64,000 bases of DNA from Ardenticatenales bacterium (GCA_020634515.1 JACKBL010000001.1:1054001-1118000), one strand, 5' to 3'; positions 28,610-37,669 are shown, counted from the first letter of the stretch. A program made the numbers and translations. The notes: generated from the letters alone by a model not told the origin.

Positions 28610-28817
28610 ACGGTCACTGAGGACTGGCGACGAAATAAGATACGAAACGGCATCGCCAGTTTGAAGGAGTGGTAAGGAAACAACGTCGTTGTCTCATTTA
28701 ATTTCCGCTCCTTAGTGGCTGTCCGCAATTAAGTTAGCGGAATTGTGCGGACAGCTTGTCAGTAGCCATCTGATGAAAACGTGAAGTTGTTTTTGGGCGG
28801 CTACTTAGAAAGGTTGG
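28610..28817. repeat. Composite intergenic repeat with 38-bp palindrome
   Basis: The palindrome GCTGTCCGCA ... TGCGGACAGC lies at 28718-28755. A near-identical inverted copy is at 43915-43952. It is followed by GTGAAGTTG and CTACTTAGAAA, strings also present at 6008-6040. The stretch has no open frame that looks real. Confidence 0.6.
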
Positions 28818-28869
28818 TCGTATTTAGCCCGTTGCCTGAGCCTATCGAGGGCAACAAGGGCGATGAAAG

Positions 28870-29026
28870 ACTGCAAACGTCTTGGCCGGGCGTATTGATG
28901 TCAAAGCTGGTTTGAAGACTTTTGTAATCTTTTTTCCGGCCAGGATTGGTGACTCTGTCTTCCATGCTGGCGCATTCCACGCATGGGAAATGCCTATGCC
29001 CCCCTCCTCCGCGAGAGAAGGGGGGC
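28870..29026 (+). other. Possible structured RNA region before an orphan terminator
   Basis: TTGGCCGGG (about 28880) and CCGGCCAGG (about 28937) could pair across a 50-base interior. About 60 bases later a very strong terminator follows. No gene upstream on this strand is closer than 340 bases. An uncharacterised small RNA or leader is possible; the evidence is only pairing and position. Confidence 0.3.
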
Positions 29027-29034
29027 TTTTTTTT
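28998..29034 (+). terminator. Strong intrinsic terminator on the plus strand
   Basis: The stem GCCCCCCT (28998-29005) with AGGGGGGC (29019-29026) is followed directly by eight T residues (29027-29034). It lies 470 bases past the mutase gene and 80 bases before the LacI-regulator promoter. It could insulate the sugar island or end a small RNA. Confidence 0.9.
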
Positions 29035-29112
29035 GCGGGGGCAGGCGGACTGCCGGGAACGGAGGCGCTGCCGGCATTTTCACGCATGAACGGGAAGATG
29101 ATGACGTGCCTC

Positions 29113-29142
29113 TTGACAGATGGACATACCTTCTTGTATAGT
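29113..29142 (+). promoter_or_regulatory. Sigma-70-type promoter of the LacI-family regulator
   Basis: Consensus -35 TTGACA (29113-29118), 18-base spacer, and -10 TATAGT (29137-29142). The predicted start point falls about 29149-29152, inside the operator that follows. It is one of the clearest promoters in the window. Confidence 0.8.
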
Positions 29143-29151
29143 ATGCATAAT

Positions 29152-29165
29152 TGGAACCGGTTCCA
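29152..29165. promoter_or_regulatory. LacI-family operator
   Basis: The perfect 14-bp palindrome TGGAACCGGTTCCA with a central CG matches the operator form bound by LacI/GalR-family proteins. It covers the predicted transcription start, a position for repression. It lies 190 bases upstream of the regulator gene, so autoregulation is likely. Confidence 0.85.
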
Positions 29166-29354
29166 TCCGGTTGCTTTGTCCTAATGCCGGCAACTACACA
29201 TCCTTTTGCCAGTTCACTGTGGTGAGATGCCGGCATTTACCAGAAGATTGCGCGCCTCCCCAAACCCGGAGCGGCAATCGCGCGGAAAGTCTTCCCAGAC
29301 CGGAGCGGTTTTGCAAACAGCTCCGGTCTCTTGCGGACCCCTTGAGAAATCAAT

Positions 29355-30371
29355 ATGGCCGCCACTACCATTCGTGACGTTGCAAAACAGGCCGGTGTCG
29401 GGGTTGGAACAGTCTCCAGAGTCTTGAATGACAGCCCTTCCGTGAGCGAGATCACCCGCCGCAAAGTACTCGTCGCCATCGAAGAGCTAAACTTCGCCCC
29501 GAACCCCTTTGCCCGCCGCCTCTCCCTGGGCAAAACAATGACCATTGGTGTCATAGTTCCTTTTTTTACCCGACCAGCCTTTGTAGAACGCCTGCGCGGC
29601 ATTGAGTATGCGCTGGTGAACAGCGAATATGATCTGGTTCTTTACAACGTGGAAACCGTGGAGAGGCGAGACGCCTATTTCCGCGAGATGCCCCGCCGGG
29701 AGCGTGTGGATGGCTTGCTGATCATGGCTTTGTCGCCACAAGACGAGGATGTGGAGCGGTTTATTGCTTCGGGCGTGACAACGGTACTGGTGGATGCCTA
29801 CCACGAGCGCCTGCATTCAGTGACGATTGATGATGTGAATGGTGGTTATGCGGCGACCCGGCATCTGATTGAGCTGGGGCACGAGCGTATTGGCTACATC
29901 AGTGATACGATGGACAATCCGTTTGTCTTCACGGCCAGCCGACGTCGTTATGAGGGGTATCGTCGCGCTTTGGCGGATGCCGGCATTTCCCACCGCCCCG
30001 AATATCACCAGCAAGGTGCGCATGGTCGTCGGCAAGCGCAACAGATGGCCGAACAACTCCTGGCCCTGCCCATTCCCCCGACCGCCATATTTGCCGCCAG
30101 CGACACCCAGGCCATTGGCGTCATGCAGGCGGCGGAGAGCATGGGGTTGCGCGTTCCCCAAGACCTTTCCATCATTGGCTATGATGATATTGAGATAGCC
30201 GAGTACCTCAGCCTGACGACCATTCGCCAACCGCTATTCATGACCGGGATTGAAAGCGTCGAATTACTCCTGTCGGTGATCGCGCAAATGCCGGCAAAAC
30301 CCACCCACCTGCAACTCTCTACCGAACTCATCGTCCGCGCGACAACGGCTGCTCCACGCCACCGTGCCTGA
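29355..30371 (+). CDS. LacI-family transcriptional regulator
   Basis: 338 residues. The HTH is TIRDVAKQAGVGVGTVSRVL (about 5-24) with the hinge helix NPFARRLSLGKT (about 50-61). A periplasmic-binding-like effector domain follows (62-330), with the family patterns GYISD, AIFAASDTQAIGVM and LSIIGYDDIEIA. It should bind the palindrome at 29152-29165 and control the sugar genes after it. The effector is probably a sugar taken up by the ABC system encoded next. The start ATG has only a weak ribosome site. Confidence 0.92.
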   Translation: MAATTIRDVAKQAGVGVGTVSRVLNDSPSVSEITRRKVLVAIEELNFAPNPFARRLSLGKTMTIGVIVPFFTRPAFVERLRGIEYALVNSEYDLVLYNVETVERRDAYFREMPRRERVDGLLIMALSPQDEDVERFIASGVTTVLVDAYHERLHSVTIDDVNGGYAATRHLIELGHERIGYISDTMDNPFVFTASRRRYEGYRRALADAGISHRPEYHQQGAHGRRQAQQMAEQLLALPIPPTAIFAASDTQAIGVMQAAESMGLRVPQDLSIIGYDDIEIAEYLSLTTIRQPLFMTGIESVELLLSVIAQMPAKPTHLQLSTELIVRATTAAPRHRA

Positions 30372-30539
30372 GCAACGAAACGCGCGCTACTCTCAACAAT
30401 CAACTGACAACGGCTCTAAAGGAGGTGATGTGTTCGCAAATAGCTTGTCAATCGGTAACTACTAACGCCGTTTGGAGACTGGACCAATCTTGATTGTTTT
30501 CAAACCAGTATCTTCTCAATAAAGTGGGGCAAAGTTGGT

Positions 30540-30577
30540 TGAGCCTGTCGAAACCAACGACCTTCGACAAGCTCCCG
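30540..30577. repeat. TTCGACAAGCTC dispersed repeat
   Basis: GAGCCTGTCGAAACC and CCTTCGACAAGCTC form an imperfect inverted repeat in the leader of the sugar-binding-protein gene. Just upstream, 30455-30485 carries a GTAACTACTAACGCC piece related to the 94-bp element at 51741. AAAGGAGGTGATG at 30417-30429 looks like a ribosome site but no frame follows it. Confidence 0.5.
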
Positions 30578-30646
30578 CCGTGGTTTCCCCGAAATATGGA
30601 GAAGTTACTTTCAAACCATGATAAAAAAGTAAGGAGATTGAGAGAT

Positions 30647-32050
30647 ATGTTGAAAAAGAACTTCTGGATCATCGTGGCTCTGACCGTGATCCTGGCTCTC
30701 GGTGTCGCGGCTTGTTCCTCTGGCGGAACCGAAAGCCCCACCGAAGCCCCCGCCGCCACCGAAGGACCCATGGAAGCGCCGACCGAAGCGCCCATGGAGG
30801 AAATGCCCGCCGTTGATTTCGCCTACCGCTCCGGTGGGTTCCTGGAACGCGCCATCAACGGCGAGTTCACGGGCACAACCGTCACTGTTGACGGCCCCTT
30901 CGCCGACGACGACGTCGTTCGTTTTGACCAATCCATGAAGGCGTTTGAAGATGCCACCGGCATCGACGTGCAGTACATTGGCGGCAAGGACTTTGAAGCC
31001 ACCATCAGCGTGCGCGTCGAAGCGGGCGACGCCCCCGACATCGCCGACTTCCCCCAACCCGGCAAAGCCGCCAACTTCATCGACAAACTCGTGGACGTGA
31101 GCACCTTCATCCCCCAAGATTGGCTGGCACAACAGTACAACCAGTCCTGGCTGGACATGGGCCAGATCGATGGCAAAACCGCCGGCGTCTGGCACCGCTT
31201 CAACGGTAAGAGCCTTGTCTGGTATCCCAAAGATGACTGGGACGCCGCCGGCTATCCTATCCCCACCACCTGGGACGAAATGCAGGCCCTGATGGACCAG
31301 ATCGTTGCTGATGGCGACACCCCCTGGTGCATCGGCATCGGCTCCGGCGCCGCCACCGGCTGGCCGGCCACCGACTGGACGGAAGAGATGATGCTGCGCA
31401 CCACCTCTCTGGACAACTACGACGCCTGGGTTGCCGGTACGCTTCCCTTCGACTCCCCCGAAGTGAAGAAGGCTATTGAAACCTGGAGCAACATCTGGTT
31501 CAATGACCAATATGTCTATGGTGGTCGCGCCTCCATCGTCACCACGGAGTTTAGCGATGCGCCGCTGCCCATGTTTGAGAATCCGCCGAAGTGCTGGATG
31601 CACAAGCAAGGCAACTTCATCACCGCTTTCTTCCCCGAAGGGACGCAGCCGTTCGTAGACTATGATGTCTTCTATCTGCCGCCCGTTGACGAGCAGTACG
31701 GCAAGCCGTTCCTCGTTGCCGGCGACCTGATGAGCATGTTCAATGACCGCCCCGAAGTGCGCGCGCTGATGGAATACTTCACCACGCCGCAATCCGCCGG
31801 TGGTTGGCTCTCTGACGGTGGCGCATTGGCCGCGCAGCAGACGGCCACGCCCGACATGTACGGACGTGAACTGGAAGCCAAACTGGCTGAACTGGTCGCC
31901 AATGCCTCCAGCTTCCGCTTTGATGGTTCCGACTTGATGCCCGGCGAAGTTGGCGCCGGCACGTTCTGGACAGGTATGGTGGACTACGTCAGCGGTTCCG
32001 CTGATCTGGACACCGTCCTCAAAGACATCGACGCCTCCTGGCCTCGGTAA
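30647..32050 (+). CDS. Carbohydrate ABC transporter binding lipoprotein
   Basis: 467 residues from the ATG at 30647, ten bases after AAGGAG. The lipoprotein signal ends in lipobox VAAC, followed by a Pro/Glu/Thr linker (PTEAP repeats, to about residue 55). The rest is a family-1 (MalE/UgpB-type) sugar-binding fold. IADFPQPG, AGVWHRFNGKSLVWYPK and TTWDEMQALMDQI are typical pieces; aromatic residues are plentiful for sugar stacking. It feeds the two permeases encoded next. No ATPase gene is in the cluster, so a shared MsmK/MalK-type ATPase from elsewhere is expected. The likely ligand is an oligosaccharide or glucoside, inferred from neighbours. Confidence 0.9.
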   Translation: MLKKNFWIIVALTVILALGVAACSSGGTESPTEAPAATEGPMEAPTEAPMEEMPAVDFAYRSGGFLERAINGEFTGTTVTVDGPFADDDVVRFDQSMKAFEDATGIDVQYIGGKDFEATISVRVEAGDAPDIADFPQPGKAANFIDKLVDVSTFIPQDWLAQQYNQSWLDMGQIDGKTAGVWHRFNGKSLVWYPKDDWDAAGYPIPTTWDEMQALMDQIVADGDTPWCIGIGSGAATGWPATDWTEEMMLRTTSLDNYDAWVAGTLPFDSPEVKKAIETWSNIWFNDQYVYGGRASIVTTEFSDAPLPMFENPPKCWMHKQGNFITAFFPEGTQPFVDYDVFYLPPVDEQYGKPFLVAGDLMSMFNDRPEVRALMEYFTTPQSAGGWLSDGGALAAQQTATPDMYGRELEAKLAELVANASSFRFDGSDLMPGEVGAGTFWTGMVDYVSGSADLDTVLKDIDASWPR

Positions 32051-32072
32051 TCCTATCCTTCGTTCGTCGTTG

Positions 32073-32102
32073 AGACTGCCAGTTCCCCGGAACTGGCAGT
32101 CT
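32073..32102 (+). terminator. Hairpin between binding-protein and permease genes
   Basis: A perfect 14-bp stem, 32073-32086 with 32089-32102, arms AGACTGCCAGTTCC, and a minimal 2-base loop. A short pyrimidine run follows. It is placed to lower permease expression relative to the binding protein, a common layout in ABC operons. Confidence 0.75.
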
Positions 32103-32185
32103 TCTATTCGCGGATTTTCGTGCCACCATTGCCGGCGCGGTGCGTCTACAACGTGCGCCACGCCTTACCATATAAGGAGGAGATT

Positions 32186-33310
32186 ATGGCGAATTTAAGC
32201 GCGACAGAGAGGGGCGGCGCAACCTTGATGACGAGGATACTCTCGTTCTTGGGGCGTTTGTTCGTGGCGCTGGTGATTCCCGCCGTTGCTTTTTTGGTGA
32301 TATATGGCGGCTTCATCTTCTTGCGCGATAGTGACGCGCCCAAGTGGATTGTTGCTGTGGTAGCCATTGTGTGGGGCGTGGGCGGGGTAGCGCTTTTGTA
32401 TACGGTGTTTAATGGGTTGGTGGAACGAATGCCGGCAAAATGGACAGCCCTGCTACAGCCATTTGTATTTGTCGGACCGGGCATGGTTATTCTCATCTGG
32501 TATCTGGCGCTCCCCGCTGTGCGCACCGGTTGGTTGAGCCTGTTTGACCGTACAGGAACGAATTTCGTTGGTCTCAGCAACTACGTCAGCCTCTTTTCGC
32601 AGCGGTTACTGACGGAAGCCATTCGCAACAACGTCCTGTGGATCGTCTTTGGCAGCACCTTCACGGTCGCGTTTGGCCTGTTGGTCGCCGTCCTCGCGGA
32701 TCGCAGCCGCTTCGAGCGTTTCGCCAAAACGCTCATCTTCCTCCCCATGGCCATCTCCTTCGTCGGCGCGGGCGTCATCTGGAATTTCATGTACTCCATT
32801 CGCCCCGGCGACTCTGTGCAAATCGGCTTGCTCAACGCCATCATTACGTCCCTCGGCGGCACGGCCAAAGCGTGGACCGCCTGGACGGCCATTGCTCCCT
32901 GGAACAACCTGTTCCTCATTGTCATCGTTATCTGGCTGCAAGCGGGTTTTGCCATGGTCTTGTTTTCGGCGGCATTGAAAGGGATTCCCGATGAGCTTCT
33001 CGAAGCAGGGCGTGTGGATGGCGCCACGGAAATTCAAATCTTTTTCCGCATCATGATTCCGTATATCATGGGCACAATCATTACCGTCTGGACCACGATC
33101 GTCATTTTCACCTTGAAGATTTTCGACGTGGTTTGGGTGATGACGGGGGGGCAGTTTGGCACGGAGGTGATCGCCACCCAGTTTATCCGCCAATCTTTCG
33201 TAGCGAACAACACGGGTATTGGCTCCGCCATTGCCATTATCCTCCTGATTGCGGTCATTCCCGTCATGATCTACAACTTGCGGCAGTTTAGAGAACAGGA
33301 GGCATTCTAA
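32186..33310 (+). CDS. Sugar ABC transporter permease, MalF/UgpA type
   Basis: 374 residues from the ATG at 32186, six bases after AAGGAGG. Two helices at about 20-45 and 52-75 precede a helix at about 90-115. The permease domain follows, with the EAA loop DELLEAGRVDGATEIQIFFR (about 270-290) and the closing IMIPYIM. It pairs with the next gene, whose ATG overlaps this stop by one base. The window includes no dedicated ATPase. Confidence 0.9.
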   Translation: MANLSATERGGATLMTRILSFLGRLFVALVIPAVAFLVIYGGFIFLRDSDAPKWIVAVVAIVWGVGGVALLYTVFNGLVERMPAKWTALLQPFVFVGPGMVILIWYLALPAVRTGWLSLFDRTGTNFVGLSNYVSLFSQRLLTEAIRNNVLWIVFGSTFTVAFGLLVAVLADRSRFERFAKTLIFLPMAISFVGAGVIWNFMYSIRPGDSVQIGLLNAIITSLGGTAKAWTAWTAIAPWNNLFLIVIVIWLQAGFAMVLFSAALKGIPDELLEAGRVDGATEIQIFFRIMIPYIMGTIITVWTTIVIFTLKIFDVVWVMTGGQFGTEVIATQFIRQSFVANNTGIGSAIAIILLIAVIPVMIYNLRQFREQEAF

Positions 33311-34413
33311 TGGGTAGTGCGCGCAGACAAAAACTAATCGGCAGCATTTTTGTCAACGGTGGGCTGCTGCTCCTGTGTCTCATCTGGACGGTTCCCACGC
33401 TGGGTATTTTCGTGTCATCCTTCCGTTCCCGTAATGACATTCAATCTTCTGGTTGGTGGTCCGTTTTGCCCCATCGCGCCTGGGAAACGACACAAGTGAT
33501 CGACCCGCGCGCGGAGGGGTTCAACGCGGATGGCCCCATGGAGGTCCAAGGGGTGACGGCGACGTTCGAGGAATTGCGGGCCGGCGTGACCGTACCCGAT
33601 GGGACGCGCCTGTTGTGGATTGGCAACCGCCGCCTGGGTATGATTGAAGTGCAAGAGAAGAACTGGACGGTGAACTGGGATTTCACGTTGTCCAACTATC
33701 AGCAGGTGTTAACGGGGAAGGATTACCAGTTCCAGCGGGCGGATGGCACGATTGAGACCATTCCCGGCGACGATATGTCTGCTTCTTTCTTGAACAGCCT
33801 GGCCGTATCCGTGCCCTCGACGGTGATTCCCATCTTGATCGCCGCTTTTGCCGCGTATGCCTTTGCCTGGATGCGGTTTCCGGGGCGGCGTTTGATGTTT
33901 GTGCTGGTGGTGGCGATGCTGGTGGTGCCGCTGCAAATTGCGCTCGTTCCTATCTTGAAGGACTACAAGAGTCTGGGACTGAATGGGACGTTCCTGGCTA
34001 TCTGGCTGGCGCATACGGGCTTTGGTTTGGCGTTGGCGACGTACTTGCTTTACAACTACATCAGCACGCTGCCGCGGGAGACGTTGGAGTCCGCTTTCAT
34101 TGATGGCGCTTCCCACTTTACGGTGTTTACGCGACTGATTTTGCCGTTGTCCGTGCCGGCATTAGCCTCATTCGCCATCTTCCAATTCCTCTGGGTGTGG
34201 AACGACTACCTCGTGGCCCTCGTCTTCCTCGGCGGCAACCCCGAATTCGAAGTCGTCACCCAGCGCCTGGCCGACATCGTCGGCTCGCGCGGCAGCGACT
34301 GGCATCTCCTCACCGCCGGCGCATTCGTCACCATGATCCTGCCCCTGGTCGTCTTCATCTCCTTGCAGCGCTATTTCGTGCGTGGACTGCTGGCCGGCTC
34401 TGTTAAAGGGTAA
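33310..34413 (+). CDS. Sugar ABC transporter permease, MalG type, with enlarged first loop
   Basis: 367 residues, about 80-90 longer than a usual MalG-type permease of about 280. Helix 1 (10-32) is followed by an extracytoplasmic segment of about 120 residues (about 33-155) including DPRAEGFNADGPMEVQGV and WIGNRRLGMIE. Then the normal permease core begins at about 158. The EAA loop is ETLESAFIDGASHFTVFTRL and the family end is RYFVRGLLAGSVKG. The stop-start overlap TAATG couples it to the previous gene. The added loop may contact the binding protein. Confidence 0.9.
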   Translation: MGSARRQKLIGSIFVNGGLLLLCLIWTVPTLGIFVSSFRSRNDIQSSGWWSVLPHRAWETTQVIDPRAEGFNADGPMEVQGVTATFEELRAGVTVPDGTRLLWIGNRRLGMIEVQEKNWTVNWDFTLSNYQQVLTGKDYQFQRADGTIETIPGDDMSASFLNSLAVSVPSTVIPILIAAFAAYAFAWMRFPGRRLMFVLVVAMLVVPLQIALVPILKDYKSLGLNGTFLAIWLAHTGFGLALATYLLYNYISTLPRETLESAFIDGASHFTVFTRLILPLSVPALASFAIFQFLWVWNDYLVALVFLGGNPEFEVVTQRLADIVGSRGSDWHLLTAGAFVTMILPLVVFISLQRYFVRGLLAGSVKG

Positions 34414-34421
34414 GGTTTGGC

Positions 34422-34456
34422 AAGATTGGACCAATCTCCGAGATTGGTCCAATCTT
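34422..34456 (+). terminator. Palindromic-arm hairpin after the permease genes
   Basis: A perfect 16-bp stem, AAGATTGGACCAATCT (34422-34437) with its complement 34441-34456, and loop CCG. Each arm is itself nearly palindromic, so several folds are possible. It separates the ABC operon from the beta-glucosidase gene and belongs to the dispersed AGATTGG hairpin family. Confidence 0.75.
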
Positions 34457-34470
34457 TAATCTGATCGAAC

Positions 34471-35838
34471 ATGACAAAATTGACTTTTCCCCCCGACTTT
34501 CTTTGGGGTGTGGCGACTTCCGCTTACCAAATTGAAGGTGCATGGGACGAAGATGGGCGAGGCGAGTCCATTTGGGACCGCTTTGTCCACACCCCCGGGC
34601 GCGTGCAGGATGGCGCCACCGGAGACGTGGCCTGCGACCATTATCATCGCTGGCGCGAAGATGTGGCCCTGATGCGGCAGTTGGGCATTCAGGCGTATCG
34701 CTTTTCCGTCTCCTGGCCGCGCATTTTGCCGGCAGGGCGTGGTCGCCTGAATCAGGCGGGACTGGATTTCTACGATAGGCTGGTGGATGGTTTGCTGGCG
34801 GCGCATATCCTGCCGTTTGTCACGCTGTATCATTGGGAACTGCCGATGACGCTGCAAGACAGGGGCGGCTGGACCAACCGGGAAACGGCGGATGCTTTCG
34901 CGGAGTTGGCGCACGTTGTCAGTCAGCGCCTGGGCGACCGTGTGCAACATTGGATTACGCATAATGAGCCGTGGTGTACCAGTTTGTTGAGCCACGAGTT
35001 GGGGGAACATGCGCCGGGTTGGCAGGATGGCCGCGCGGCGTTGCAAGTGGCGCACCACGTTCTGCTCTCGCATGGGTTGGCGGTGCGGCGGTTGCGGGCA
35101 AACGTGCCAGGGGCGCACGTGGGGATTGCGTTGAATTTTGAGCCGGCCGTGCCGGCATCTTCCAGCCCCGCCGACTATCACGCCGCCCGCATCTGGGACG
35201 GCTACTTCAGCCGCTGGTTCCTCGATCCCCTCTACGGACGCCACTATCCCGCCGACATGGTCGCCCACTACCACGCCATCGGCTACCTCCCCCACGGCCT
35301 CGACTTCCTCCACCCCGGCGACCTCGACCTGATCGCCGCCCCCACCGACTTCCTCGGCGTCAACTACTACACCCGCCACGTTGCCCGCGCCGCCGACGCG
35401 CCAGACAACCGGCCCCAGGAAATTTTCCCCGACCCCCCGGAAGCGCGCACGGAAATGGATTGGGAAGTCTATCCCTCCGGCCTCTATCACCTTCTGAACT
35501 GGCTCCACTTCGGCTACCGCATCCCCCAAATCATCATCACCGAAAACGGATGCAGCTACCTGGATGCCCCCGCCGCCGACGGGCGCGTCGCCGACGAGCG
35601 GCGCATCCGCTACCTGCGCGGCCACATTGCCGCCGCCCATCGCGCCATCAGCAACGGCGTTCCCCTGGCCGGCTACCTGCAATGGTCCCTCATGGACAAC
35701 TTCGAGTGGGCGCGCGGCTACACCCAGCGCTTCGGCATCGTCCATGTCGATTATGAAACGCAGCAGCGCACCCCCAAAGACAGCGCCTTCTGGTATCGTG
35801 ATGTCATCGCCGCCAATGGCCTGGAAATGGAGGAGTAA
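34471..35838 (+). CDS. Beta-glucosidase, glycoside hydrolase family 1
   Basis: 455 residues, full GH1 barrel. The family start FLWGVATSAYQIEGAW, the acid/base THNEPW (E166) and the nucleophile IITENG (E358) are all present, as are the sugar-contact motifs LYHWELP and SLMDNFEWARGY. It hydrolyses beta-linked glucosides such as cellobiose in the cytosol; there is no signal peptide. The start lies 57 bases after the permease stop, past a hairpin. An octamer at 35150 marks an abrupt change to C-ending codons within the gene. Confidence 0.95.
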   Translation: MTKLTFPPDFLWGVATSAYQIEGAWDEDGRGESIWDRFVHTPGRVQDGATGDVACDHYHRWREDVALMRQLGIQAYRFSVSWPRILPAGRGRLNQAGLDFYDRLVDGLLAAHILPFVTLYHWELPMTLQDRGGWTNRETADAFAELAHVVSQRLGDRVQHWITHNEPWCTSLLSHELGEHAPGWQDGRAALQVAHHVLLSHGLAVRRLRANVPGAHVGIALNFEPAVPASSSPADYHAARIWDGYFSRWFLDPLYGRHYPADMVAHYHAIGYLPHGLDFLHPGDLDLIAAPTDFLGVNYYTRHVARAADAPDNRPQEIFPDPPEARTEMDWEVYPSGLYHLLNWLHFGYRIPQIIITENGCSYLDAPAADGRVADERRIRYLRGHIAAAHRAISNGVPLAGYLQWSLMDNFEWARGYTQRFGIVHVDYETQQRTPKDSAFWYRDVIAANGLEMEE

Positions 35839-35884
35839 TGGAATCGGTGGACTGTGTTTATGCCGGCAATACCTCAGCTTGGCT

Positions 35885-35977
35885 CATTCTCCAAGGATGA
35901 ACCAATCTTGGGGAGAACTAAATTCTGAACGCTCTATCCATTCAGATTGGTTCAATCTCCGAAGATTGAACCAATCT
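35885..35977. repeat. Pair of AGATTGG-type hairpins
   Basis: An imperfect hairpin at about 35885-35915 (CATTCTCCAAGGATG) is followed by a perfect one, AGATTGGTTCAATCT (35944-35958) with its complement (35963-35977), loop CCGA. They fill the 205-base gap between the GH1 gene and treS and may end GH1 transcription. An octamer is at 35861. Confidence 0.65.
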
Positions 35978-36043
35978 TGACCAACTTCATGGACTGACCC
36001 GGCAACTGATGGCTACCTATCACCACCCACAAATTTTACTACC

Positions 36044-37669
36044 ATGACGCAAGACACCCACTGGTATCAAGAAGCCGTATTCTACGAACTGTACATTCGC
36101 GCCTTTTGCGACGGAAATGGCGATGGTCACGGAGATTTTCGCGGAGCCATCACCAAGCTGGACCATCTACAATCGCTGGGCGTAAACTGCATCTGGCTCT
36201 TGCCCATGTTCCCGTCGCCGCTGAAGGATGATGGCTATGACGTGGCCGATTATTACGACATTCATCCCGACTATGGCACGCTGGCGGATTTTCGGGCTTT
36301 CCTGGACGCGGCGCACGAGCGTGGGCTGAAGGTGGTCATTGACCTGGTGATGAACCACACTTCCGACCAGCATCCCTGGTTCCAGGCGGCGCGCCAGGAC
36401 CCTGACTCTCCGTATCACGACTATTATGTCTGGAGCAAAACGGGCGCGGAGTATGCCGATGCGCGCATTATTTTCATTGATTATGAGCCATCGAACTGGA
36501 CGTATGACGAGAATGCCGGCAAATACTTCTGGCATCGTTTCTTCCGCACCCAACCCGACCTCAACTACGACAACCCCGCCGTCCACGCGGAAATGTTCAA
36601 CGTGATTCGCTTCTGGCTGGACATGGGCGTAGACGGCTTTCGCGCCGACGCCGTGCCCTACCTCTATGAGCGGGAAGGAACCAACTGCGAAAATCTGCCG
36701 GAAACGCATCAGTTCCTGAAAAAAGTGCGTCGCCTCATTGACGAAGAATATCCGGGGTGCGTCCTCATTGCCGAGGCCAACCAATGGCCCGAAGACTTGC
36801 TGCCCTACTTCGGCGATGGCGACGAGTTTCAGGTCTGCTTCCACTTCCCCATCATGCCCCGCCTCTACATGGCCCTGAAACAGCAAAATAAGCAGCCTAT
36901 CCTGGACATCCTCGCCCGCACGCCACCCATTCCGCCAGGGGCGCAGTGGATGACGTTTTTACGCAACCACGACGAACTCACGCTGGAAATGGTCACGCCG
37001 GAGGAACGGCAATGGATGTGGGAGCAGTACGCGCCGGAACCGCGCATGCGCCTGAATATGGGCATCCGGCGGCGGCTGGCCCCCCTGCTGGACAACAACA
37101 AACAGCAGTGGCTGCTGCTGCACGCCCTTTTCCTTTCCCTGCCCGGCGCGCCCATCGTTTATTATGGGGATGAAATCGGCATGGGGGATAACGTCTGGCT
37201 GCCAGATCGTCACGGTTGCCGCACGCCCATGCAGTGGAACGATAGCCCCAACGGCGGCTTTTCCCCCGCCGAACAGACATATTTTCCCGTAAACGGCGAT
37301 CCGGAATATGGTTACCGGTACGTCAACGTAGCCGCACAGGAAGAAGACGACGCTTCTTACCTGGCGGCGACGCGGTACCTGTTACACACGCGCCAGGCGC
37401 ATCCCGCCTTGCGCAATGGCGCATTGAAATGGGTCGAACATCCCGACAACGCCGTATTTGCCTACTGGCGTATCACGCCCGATGAACGAGTTTTGTGCCT
37501 GTTCAACCTCAGCAGAGAGGCGCAGTCGATAAGTTTGAATCTGCCGCAATTTAGTGGACGGACCTGCGTTGATTTGCTCAACCCGACGCAGACATGGCTG
37601 GTAACGGAATTGCCCGTTGTCATCAAGCTGCGACCACAACGAGGGTATTGGCTCTTGTTCGAGACCTGA
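36044..37669 (+). CDS. treS: Trehalose synthase (maltose alpha-D-glucosyltransferase), GH13
   Basis: 541 residues, close to the usual 550 for TreS without a fused kinase domain. The start YQEAVFYELYIRAFCDGNGD and KDDGYDVADYY are typical of TreS. The catalytic triad is the nucleophile in GFRADAVPYL (D202), the acid/base in LIAEANQWPED (E244) and the third Asp in FLRNHDELTLEM (D310). It interconverts maltose and trehalose. DNVWLPDRHGCRTPMQW is a further family block. The C-terminal beta domain is at about 450-541. It lies between the beta-glucosidase and a small lipoprotein gene. Confidence 0.93.
   Translation: MTQDTHWYQEAVFYELYIRAFCDGNGDGHGDFRGAITKLDHLQSLGVNCIWLLPMFPSPLKDDGYDVADYYDIHPDYGTLADFRAFLDAAHERGLKVVIDLVMNHTSDQHPWFQAARQDPDSPYHDYYVWSKTGAEYADARIIFIDYEPSNWTYDENAGKYFWHRFFRTQPDLNYDNPAVHAEMFNVIRFWLDMGVDGFRADAVPYLYEREGTNCENLPETHQFLKKVRRLIDEEYPGCVLIAEANQWPEDLLPYFGDGDEFQVCFHFPIMPRLYMALKQQNKQPILDILARTPPIPPGAQWMTFLRNHDELTLEMVTPEERQWMWEQYAPEPRMRLNMGIRRRLAPLLDNNKQQWLLLHALFLSLPGAPIVYYGDEIGMGDNVWLPDRHGCRTPMQWNDSPNGGFSPAEQTYFPVNGDPEYGYRYVNVAAQEEDDASYLAATRYLLHTRQAHPALRNGALKWVEHPDNAVFAYWRITPDERVLCLFNLSREAQSISLNLPQFSGRTCVDLLNPTQTWLVTELPVVIKLRPQRGYWLLFET

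Noticed and set aside
28882..29184. 100-residue plus-strand frame before the LacI regulator
   Set aside because: It runs through a strong terminator and the promoter; not plausible as a gene.
30611..32161. 516-residue minus-strand frame opposite the sugar-binding protein
   Set aside because: Gly/Val-rich shadow of the real gene, with no recognisable motif and no start signal.
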